Positions 8,482 to 13,057 of a stretch of 13,057 bases of DNA are shown one piece after another. The stretch's first letter is position 1, and the number at the start of each line of letters is the position of its first letter. Source of the DNA: Rickettsiales bacterium (GTDB lineage Bacteria; Pseudomonadota; Alphaproteobacteria; Rickettsiales; 21-14-0-20-44-7); the NCBI GenBank assembly GCA_023301015.1, contig JALZVI010000343.1, positions 1-13,057 on the forward strand. Reading direction: 5' to 3'. The notes beneath the pieces are model-generated. The model saw only the letters and a program-made list of their open reading frames with translations. It was not told the origin of the DNA and ran no database searches. The translations under genes and the position numbers were made by a program.

Positions 8482-8552
8482 ATCATTATTCCTATGTATA
8501 CATTATAAACTACACATATAAAACAAAATAAAATATTGATTATATTTTAGAA
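8482..8552. promoter_or_regulatory. Divergent promoter region between kinase and acetyltransferase genes
   Basis: This 71-base A/T-rich gap separates two divergently transcribed genes, so it must hold both promoters. Towards the acetyltransferase, TATAAAA (8517-8523) lies 30 bases before the ATG. Towards the kinase, TTTATAAT (plus 8502-8509) lies about 20 bases before the ATG, followed by TATACATAGGAATAATGAT directly before the start codon. The second motif is nearly repeated before the 9661-11799 gene. Promoter function is inferred from position and composition. Confidence 0.5.
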
Positions 8553-9512
8553 ATGACAATGCTGGAAAACCTAAAGGCACGAAATATTCTATTCGGAGAA
8601 CTAGATGATATCTTCAATAAAATAACTGTAAAAATACACGTATTCAAGGGACTTGATACAGACGAGAGGAAAATCAAACATGAAAGTATAATTGACATGT
8701 GGAAACAATTTACATCTGTCTGCAATGGTGGGGTAGCGAGATCCCATATAAATAGATACGAGAACTGGATTCTCAGTAAAGGGAAGGATGACAAGTGGCT
8801 CCCATTTGACTATATATTAAGTATATCAATAGGAAGTTTGATACTGGGATTCAGTATAATGTCCGAAAAGAATCTGAACATAGTAAATCCTATGGTTAAT
8901 ATAATAATAGACGAGAAAAACCGAGATTGTTTTGGAAATGATATTATACTGGCAAATGTATCAAACATACAAAAGGATAAAAGTATGTATATAGACATAA
9001 TATGTGGTCATAAATCTACTAAAATTGGTAGACAATTGCTATCCGCATGTGAAAATTTTGCACTGAGATTGGGAATAGTAAATATCCACCTGGAATCTGT
9101 TTCTCCTGCATTTGGATTCTACAAGAAGATGGGCTTTGTTGATTTCAGAAACCCAGAAGATGCATGTTCATCCATATTCGATGCAGGGCATGGACAATTG
9201 GAGAGATCATTTTTAAATATTCGTAATTATTTCATTACTACATATAGTAACAGTAATAGAGTTACAAATGTAGAAAAAGAGTTCAATAAATTTTCTTCTA
9301 GGCTATCGTATAAACGTGGGGCTTTATTAGATGCAATACTGTCATCTGGGAGTCTAAATAACGAACAAATAGCTGAATTCGCCACAAAGGATAAAACAAC
9401 ACTCGTAAATATGATGGATGAGATAATTATGAGAATATTCTCTGATCGCGATCATATTGAAATACCAATGTCAAAATGCCTACTAGGTAAATTTAATAAC
9501 ATATACAGTTAA
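8553..9512 (+). CDS. GNAT-family N-acetyltransferase with C-terminal extension
   Basis: This 319-residue protein has a GNAT core in its middle third. A beta strand MYIDIICGH (145-153) leads into an acetyl-CoA-binding loop and helix (KSTKIGRQLLSACENFALRL, 154-173), then IVNIHLESVSPAFGFYKKMG (175-194) and FVDF, the usual end of the fold (HLES, then FYKKMGF). GNAT enzymes move an acetyl group from acetyl-CoA to an amine; the substrate here cannot be read. The N-terminal 140 residues fit a diverged first half of the fold. The last ~105 residues (215-319) are not part of a typical GNAT; residues 255-295 look helical, with a faint helix-turn-helix character (LNNEQIAEFATKDKTTLVNM). The start could be M1 or M3 (8559); neither changes the domain. 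It is divergent from the kinase gene and convergent with the next gene. Confidence 0.75.
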   Translation: MTMLENLKARNILFGELDDIFNKITVKIHVFKGLDTDERKIKHESIIDMWKQFTSVCNGGVARSHINRYENWILSKGKDDKWLPFDYILSISIGSLILGFSIMSEKNLNIVNPMVNIIIDEKNRDCFGNDIILANVSNIQKDKSMYIDIICGHKSTKIGRQLLSACENFALRLGIVNIHLESVSPAFGFYKKMGFVDFRNPEDACSSIFDAGHGQLERSFLNIRNYFITTYSNSNRVTNVEKEFNKFSSRLSYKRGALLDAILSSGSLNNEQIAEFATKDKTTLVNMMDEIIMRIFSDRDHIEIPMSKCLLGKFNNIYS

Positions 9513-9563
9513 ATAAAATTGAGTTAAATGAAACTGCAGCATCAATGATACTGCAATTTTATT
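9512..9563. terminator. Hairpin at the 3' end of the acetyltransferase gene
   Basis: AATAAAATTG (9512-9521) is perfectly complementary to CAATTTTATT (9554-9563), starting on the last base of the stop codon. An inner stem TGCAG (9535-9539) with CTGCA (9551-9555) can form instead of the last outer pair, with ATC/GAT above it. The second outer arm is T-rich. This suits a transcript-end hairpin between converging genes, as known from mimiviruses, but the function is inferred. Confidence 0.5.
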
Positions 9564-9607
9564 ATTATATTGATTTAAGTATTTAAAAATGTAACATCAA
9601 AACTAAA

Positions 9608-9624
9608 AGGTTGTTCCTCAACCT
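9608..9624 (-). terminator. Hairpin followed by T run downstream of the KSPK gene
   Basis: On the minus strand AGGTTG, loop AGGAA, CAACCT forms a six-pair stem directly followed by TTTT. It lies about 37 bases beyond the stop codon of the 9661-11799 gene, where a transcript end would be expected. It resembles an intrinsic terminator or a hairpin-type 3' processing signal; function is inferred. Confidence 0.45.
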
Positions 9625-9660
9625 CATCTATAATTTAAATTTTTATTCTAAAAAATATTT

Positions 9661-11799
9661 TTACGATCCAATCTGGAGACTGGGGCCAATCCCACCACCG
9701 ATAAATTGTTCTGGTGCAACAATAGGTACCTGCTGCCCACCACTGGTGAAATCGATTGCTTCCCTCCTTTCACGAGGAGCTGGTTGCACACTCTCCTGAG
9801 GGAGTTCATCCTGTCTCATACCTACACTGGGGTTGAATTCAGGTGCTTCCATTCCACCGATGAGACCATCTTCTCCAATCTCGAGTGGCTGGTCGACTTC
9901 GGATGGGATTTCTTCAGGTGTGTCGTTTAGCAACTGTGTATCAAGCTTGATCATCTCTAGCACATCATCGAACTTTTCAGTGGCAGCTCCCAATACAGCC
10001 TTGAATTCAGCAATACTCTGATCAGTGTCAATAGAATTCAACTTCTCCACAATTGTGTTACTGACAGTCCTGTACGCAGCCTCCAAAGCTTCCTTTAGAT
10101 CTTCTGGTGTACCCTTCTCCTTTGCCTGCTCGTAAAGACTCTTTACTGTTTCGAAAGCCTCCTTAGTGTCAGGGACACCACCAGACTGAGATAGATCGTA
10201 AGTAGAGTATGCAACCATGGCAGTTAGGAAGAATAGGAACCTCTTCTGGGAGAATAATCCACCCTTAAGACCTTCAACGACTTCGTCATCATCACCTTCT
10301 AGGAGCATAGAGTTGATTAGGTCCATAGTTTCTTCAGAAGTTTCCAATGTGAAAACTCCGTTAGTGATGCCCAACCCGTATATAGTCTGCCTTCTCTTTA
10401 GAGAAAGTACTGCATTAACAACACTACCATCCAAATCACCGTGTACAAATTCAAGGTCACTGTAGTCATGAGATGTAACAGATGCATATCCTCCAAGCAT
10501 CATGTTAATCATTGGTACATTGTCGGGGTTAGAGTCGATAGACCCAGGGATGTTACTTATCATCTTCAATGTAGCGTCTACTACATTCTGTTGATTCTCT
10601 TCAAGTTTGATGGGTAAAACAGATATCCATAGGAATTTTTCCCCGCCCTTGAGAGGTACAAACACGTGTACATTGTTCTCGATAGAAGTTTCAGCAGGTC
10701 CGGGAGTCTTGGCTATAGCACTAGAGGTCGACTTAAGAATACGGGAAATAAACTCACCTGTTGAATATACAACATTAAACGAGCTTGTTACCCATGGTAC
10801 AACATCAGATCTACCAATGGAGTTCTCAAAGTCTATATTTTTAATAGACTTTACATCCTTTACATCAGAAAGTCCACACGAAGATTCCTCTGTGTTAAAT
10901 GTAGACATGTCACACGAACCAGATGACGACCATGCGACGTTACCCTGTAGAACACTGGGTTTTTGTTCTGCACCCTGTGAGATACCCTTGAAGATCTTAG
11001 CCAAAGAAGGGACAGATTCTCTCATTGTGGAGAATGTATCAATAGCATTCACACTTTCCAATACAATAGGTTCAGATTCAACAGGTGTAGAATCAATGTC
11101 CCCGGGAAGCATCTCGTTAAATTCATTTAGTTCTCTTCTAAGTTCAGAAAGTTCAGGAGATTCTTCCTTCTCCTCTTCATCATTAGAGTTAACGACTTCC
11201 TGTACAGCCTGTACAGCCTGTACTTCCTCTACAGTTGGTACAGTAGATTCGGCTAGAACCTGTTCGATCCTACCACTTTCGATAGCACTCTCTACCTGGG
11301 GGGCTATAACCTGCTCAACTTCTGGTGTAGCTACTGGCCCAAGGGGAGTTAGTGGTACGTTGTTTACGGTTTCATCAACACCATCAACTGGGTCATTCTG
11401 CCCCACAAATTGAACCCTTTTAGGACCAGGTCCAGATTGAGCCATCTGGATGTTTTCAGCAAGTGTACCAATAGTTGGTTCCATGAAAGATTCCATTTCA
11501 AAGTCGAGGTCTTCACCGCATGTCTTGCGACAGGTCTTCCTTGTCTTACGCTTAGGACTCTTTGCGGCCTTCTTAGATTTCCTGGTCTTCTTGGGACTCT
11601 TGCAAGCCTTGGGGCTCTTGGCCCTGGGGCTCTTGGCCTTAGGACTCTTAGCTTTCTTAGACTTCTTAGCCTCCTTTGCCTTCTTTTCAGCCTTGATTTT
11701 CCTAGACTCCTTTGCGAGTACTCGGCACCACTCCTCCCTCTCTGCCTTTGTCTTGTTGACCTTTGTTGCCCTAGATTTGGGACTCTTAGCTGGGGGCAT
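9661..11799 (-). CDS. KSPK-tailed basic/acidic protein, possible DNA-binding virion protein
   Basis: This 712-residue protein is not recognised as a whole. Residues 1-95 are extremely Lys/Arg-rich and carry six SP(K/R) motifs (near 6, 52, 57, 62, 68 and 81), as in histone H1 tails, with cysteines at 66, 90 and 94. Such tails bind DNA and can be phosphorylated at SP sites. Residues 96-260 are Glu/Pro/Val-rich and probably disordered, with an AVQAVQ repeat near 195-200 and an acidic stretch near 207-213. Residues 285-540 look folded. Residues 545-625 are helical and charged. The end is Gly/Pro-rich (GGGIGPSLQIGS). A hydrophobic patch at 521-530 is too short for a sure TM helix. Its codons seem to end in C or G more often than those of the kinase gene, hinting at high expression. 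A core or packaged DNA-binding structural protein is inferred; a scaffold is an alternative. Confidence 0.8.
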   Translation of the reverse strand: MPPAKSPKSRATKVNKTKAEREEWCRVLAKESRKIKAEKKAKEAKKSKKAKSPKAKSPRAKSPKACKSPKKTRKSKKAAKSPKRKTRKTCRKTCGEDLDFEMESFMEPTIGTLAENIQMAQSGPGPKRVQFVGQNDPVDGVDETVNNVPLTPLGPVATPEVEQVIAPQVESAIESGRIEQVLAESTVPTVEEVQAVQAVQEVVNSNDEEEKEESPELSELRRELNEFNEMLPGDIDSTPVESEPIVLESVNAIDTFSTMRESVPSLAKIFKGISQGAEQKPSVLQGNVAWSSSGSCDMSTFNTEESSCGLSDVKDVKSIKNIDFENSIGRSDVVPWVTSSFNVVYSTGEFISRILKSTSSAIAKTPGPAETSIENNVHVFVPLKGGEKFLWISVLPIKLEENQQNVVDATLKMISNIPGSIDSNPDNVPMINMMLGGYASVTSHDYSDLEFVHGDLDGSVVNAVLSLKRRQTIYGLGITNGVFTLETSEETMDLINSMLLEGDDDEVVEGLKGGLFSQKRFLFFLTAMVAYSTYDLSQSGGVPDTKEAFETVKSLYEQAKEKGTPEDLKEALEAAYRTVSNTIVEKLNSIDTDQSIAEFKAVLGAATEKFDDVLEMIKLDTQLLNDTPEEIPSEVDQPLEIGEDGLIGGMEAPEFNPSVGMRQDELPQESVQPAPRERREAIDFTSGGQQVPIVAPEQFIGGGIGPSLQIGS

Positions 11800-11815
11800 A
11801 TTATATTCCTGTATA
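11797..11815 (-). promoter_or_regulatory. TATACA-GGAATA start-site motif of the KSPK gene
   Basis: On the minus strand TATACAGGAATATAAT runs straight into the ATG. It closely matches the sequence before the kinase ATG (TATACATAGGAATAATGAT). The shared AGGAATA looks like a Shine-Dalgarno sequence, but the other genes here lack one, so a shared promoter or leader element is more likely. Confidence 0.35.
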
Positions 11816-11868
11816 GATTAATACCATATTTTTTTTTTCGTGTGACGTTAATTGTCCATTAAATTTAA
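11800..11868. promoter_or_regulatory. Divergent promoter region between KSPK and dUTPase-like genes
   Basis: This 69-base gap holds the promoters of two divergent genes. It contains a run of ten T (11829-11838), which is an A10 tract upstream of the KSPK gene. It also holds ACGTTAAT (11845-11852), 24 bases before the dUTPase-like ATG. The same eight bases occur 28 bases before the next plus-strand gene. Function is inferred from position. Confidence 0.45.
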
Positions 11869-12294
11869 ATGTTCAAGATTTTACACGTCTTGACTTACAC
11901 GTGTCCACATTTCACAATGAACCTACTAGGAGTTATAAAACTCACACCATATGGTATTACACCAACAAAAGACTCTTACAATACACCAGCATACGATTTA
12001 TACAGTGCATATGATGTCAAAATACCACCAGGTGGTAATCATATTGTGAAGACTGACATAGCACTAATGGTACCAAAAAATTCCTGTGGTAGAATTTGTC
12101 CAAATAATGATCTTTGCATGAAGAAATCTATAATACCAGCCCCTATTATAATAGGTGAAGATGATATTGGATCTGTTGATATACTTATATTCAATCATGG
12201 TAAATATGATTATAGAATTAAGACTGGTGATAAATTTGCCAGACTTTCGATTGAAAAGATAATACCCACTACATTACATGTTATAAGCAGATAA
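11869..12294 (+). CDS. Degenerate dUTPase-like protein, probably not a dUTPase
   Basis: This 141-residue protein has the outline of a trimeric dUTPase. Motif 1 is well kept (TPAYDLYSAYD, 39-49, then PPGGNHIVKTDI, 53-64). The FNH strand (108-110) and motif 4 (GDKFARL, 120-126) are also recognisable. The catalytic motifs are broken. Motif 2, normally PRSGLA, is PNNDLC (78-83), losing Arg, Ser and Gly. Motif 3, normally GVIDxDYRG, reads IIIGEDDIG (93-101), losing the catalytic Asp and the uracil-stacking Tyr. The Gly-rich motif 5 at the C-terminus is absent, since the protein stops after LHVISR. Dut hydrolysis is therefore unlikely; a binding or regulatory role, as in herpesvirus dUTPase-related proteins, is possible. 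The better start may be M17 (11917), which matches where dUTPases usually begin and leaves out an odd hydrophobic leader. Confidence 0.8.
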   Translation: MFKILHVLTYTCPHFTMNLLGVIKLTPYGITPTKDSYNTPAYDLYSAYDVKIPPGGNHIVKTDIALMVPKNSCGRICPNNDLCMKKSIIPAPIIIGEDDIGSVDILIFNHGKYDYRIKTGDKFARLSIEKIIPTTLHVISR

Positions 12295-12346
12295 AATGGG
12301 TGCGTTACGATGATCAAAACGTTAATATTTTCGATATAATATAAAC
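12295..12346 (+). promoter_or_regulatory. Promoter region of the orphan gene
   Basis: This 52-base gap contains ACGTTAAT (12319-12326) and the TATA-like GATATAATATAAAC just before the ATG at 12347. ACGTTAAT is shared with the region upstream of the dUTPase-like gene at a similar distance. No terminator hairpin for the preceding gene is visible. Confidence 0.35.
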
Positions 12347-12871
12347 ATGACCCCTCTAGAGCAATATATCAAAACCACTAAAAATGATGCATGCGCCAAC
12401 ACTTCTCAGTGCGTAAAGTGTCATCCTATATTCATGAATAAGAATGTTGTTACAATTGAATATTTTGATAATTTCGTTGAAACATTGAAAAGGAATAGAA
12501 TCCCGGAAAGGTCTGTGGATGATATACGCACAATATACTTCACTCTTCTGAAAAGCGGTTTCTTTGATAGTTACCTCGGTGTTTATTTCGACCCATCGTG
12601 TGTTACAACATATACATCGATAATGGCATCTTTTAAGTATAATTTTGACATGAAGATCAGTAAGTTACCTACCATAGATGAGAAGAGAGGACTTATAACC
12701 ACAACTATGAAAAGAGTGGACAACTTTAAACTATTCCGTAGTCTAGGATGTAATGTAATGGAATTGTGTTCCATCTATACCGATGTAGAAAATGAAAGAT
12801 ATCACTGTTTGAACTCTGTAATCGTAGAAATTGTACACCATTTGAACCGCAGTTATAATTTTATGGGGTAA
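12347..12871 (+). CDS. Orphan protein of unknown function
   Basis: I do not recognise this 174-residue protein. It has no signal peptide or membrane helix, is slightly basic and appears mixed alpha/beta. Near the N-terminus lies a cysteine group C16-x5-C22-x2-C25-H26 that could bind a metal; further cysteines at 85, 135, 141 and 154 are scattered. Helical segments are likely at about 36-50 (IEYFDNFVETLKRNR), 57-71 (VDDIRTIYFTLLKSG) and near the C-terminus (SVIVEIVHHLNRSY, 157-170). The frame is long, uninterrupted and follows the dUTPase-like gene on the same strand after 52 bases with its own TATA-like sequence. It converges on the gene at the right edge, 18 bases away. It is probably a real accessory gene. 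Confidence 0.7.
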   Translation: MTPLEQYIKTTKNDACANTSQCVKCHPIFMNKNVVTIEYFDNFVETLKRNRIPERSVDDIRTIYFTLLKSGFFDSYLGVYFDPSCVTTYTSIMASFKYNFDMKISKLPTIDEKRGLITTTMKRVDNFKLFRSLGCNVMELCSIYTDVENERYHCLNSVIVEIVHHLNRSYNFMG

Positions 12872-12880
12872 TATCAAGCT

Positions 12881-12892
12881 TAAAAAGTTTTA
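12881..12892. terminator. A/T palindrome at converging gene ends
   Basis: TAAAA-AG-TTTTA is a short palindrome ending in the stop codon of the minus-strand gene and lying 10 bases past the stop of the plus-strand gene. It could serve as a shared transcript end, but such palindromes arise easily in A/T-rich DNA. Confidence 0.25.
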
Positions 12893-13057
12893 TTCATACG
12901 GGTTAGGACTTAATGTTTCTGTTGTCCCGGGAGGGGTAGTAGTCCTCTGGAACGTACTCTGTCCTGGGTTGTAGACATTAATTTCTTCTACTCCTGTAGT
13001 ATAAGTCACAGTTTCCGTACGCACACCGAAAAAGCTGGTATCATATACATAGGTATA
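12890..13057 (-). CDS. C-terminal end of an unknown Thr/Pro-rich protein (start outside window)
   Basis: The minus-strand frame is open from the right edge to a TAA at 12890-12892, giving 55 residues. The end is Thr- and Pro-rich (TTTPPGTTETLSPNPYE) after a Tyr/Val-rich stretch (VRTETVTYTTGVEEINVYN). No family can be named from so short a piece. Low-complexity Thr/Pro ends are common in structural or surface proteins, but that is only a hint. The frame is supported by its absence of stops and the tight convergent arrangement with the preceding gene. Confidence 0.6.
   Translation of the reverse strand, partial: YTYVYDTSFFGVRTETVTYTTGVEEINVYNPGQSTFQRTTTPPGTTETLSPNPYE

Noticed and set aside
8479..8492. 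AGGA before the kinase ATG as a bacterial Shine-Dalgarno site, suggesting a phage or bacterial origin
   Set aside because: Only two of the genes have it; the giant, monooxygenase, GNAT, dUTPase-like and orphan genes have A/T-rich leaders with no such site.
9513..9660. Possible small gene or non-coding RNA in the 148-base convergent gap
   Set aside because: There is no frame of useful length; the gap is A/T-rich and its structure is explained by the two hairpins at gene ends.
10607..11413. 268-codon open frame on the plus strand, opposite the KSPK gene
   Set aside because: Its Ser/Thr-rich, low-complexity product is the mirror of the Glu/Val/Thr-rich linker on the other strand. No start context or recognised motif supports it, and the minus-strand gene explains the region.
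11410..11862. Leu/Phe-rich plus-strand frames that look like a membrane protein
   Set aside because: Lys codons (AAG) read backwards give Leu (CTT), so the hydrophobic stretch is the antisense image of the Lys-rich KSPK tail.
12410..12424. CVKCH resembles a cytochrome c heme-binding CxxCH motif
   Set aside because: The protein has no signal peptide or other cytochrome feature, and the five-residue pattern is common by chance.
1..13057. CRISPR array, tRNA genes, insertion sequences or an integrase
   Set aside because: I saw no short direct repeats with spacers, no cloverleaf-like sequence, no terminal inverted repeats and no transposase or integrase motif in any frame.

Overview
The window is dense and A+T-rich, with genes on both strands and gaps of only about 16 to 150 bases. 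It has no rRNA or tRNA genes, and most starts lack a consistent Shine-Dalgarno sequence. Start codons are preceded by TATA-like A/T-rich elements, and several gene ends carry short palindromes. Together with a dUTPase-fold gene, a GNAT acetyltransferase, a Lys-Ser-Pro-Lys-tailed protein and a very large repetitive beta-structured protein, this suggests a large eukaryotic DNA virus (nucleocytoviricot- or mirusvirus-like) or an endogenous copy of one. A hybrid histidine kinase would need a host with His-Asp phosphorelays, such as an alga, protist, amoeba or fungus. No capsid, polymerase or packaging gene is present, so the assignment is inference.

Layout: positions 1-5244 (minus strand) are one uninterrupted reading frame that runs off the left edge. 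It encodes at least 1748 residues made of four tandem modules of about 440-460 residues, each starting with a GLUG-like beta-helix segment and ending with a Trp-rich cap. Next to it on the same strand are a kynurenine-3-monooxygenase-like flavoprotein (5298-6371) and a complete CHASE-domain hybrid histidine kinase (6388-8481), only 16 bases apart. A divergent promoter region separates the kinase from a plus-strand GNAT acetyltransferase (8553-9512). That gene converges, across a hairpin-containing gap, on a minus-strand 712-residue protein (9661-11799) with a histone-H1-like basic tail. A second divergent promoter region leads to a degenerate dUTPase-like gene (11869-12294) and an orphan gene (12347-12871), both on the plus strand. 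The last 55 codons of another minus-strand gene (12890-13057) enter from the right edge.

How they may work together (inference): the giant repeat protein and the KSPK protein look like virion or surface components. The kinase and monooxygenase form a possible signalling and small-molecule pair: a receptor with an extracellular ligand-binding CHASE domain feeding a phosphorelay, and an enzyme acting on an aromatic metabolite, perhaps of the tryptophan/kynurenine type. The dUTPase-like protein has lost most catalytic motifs and probably has another role.
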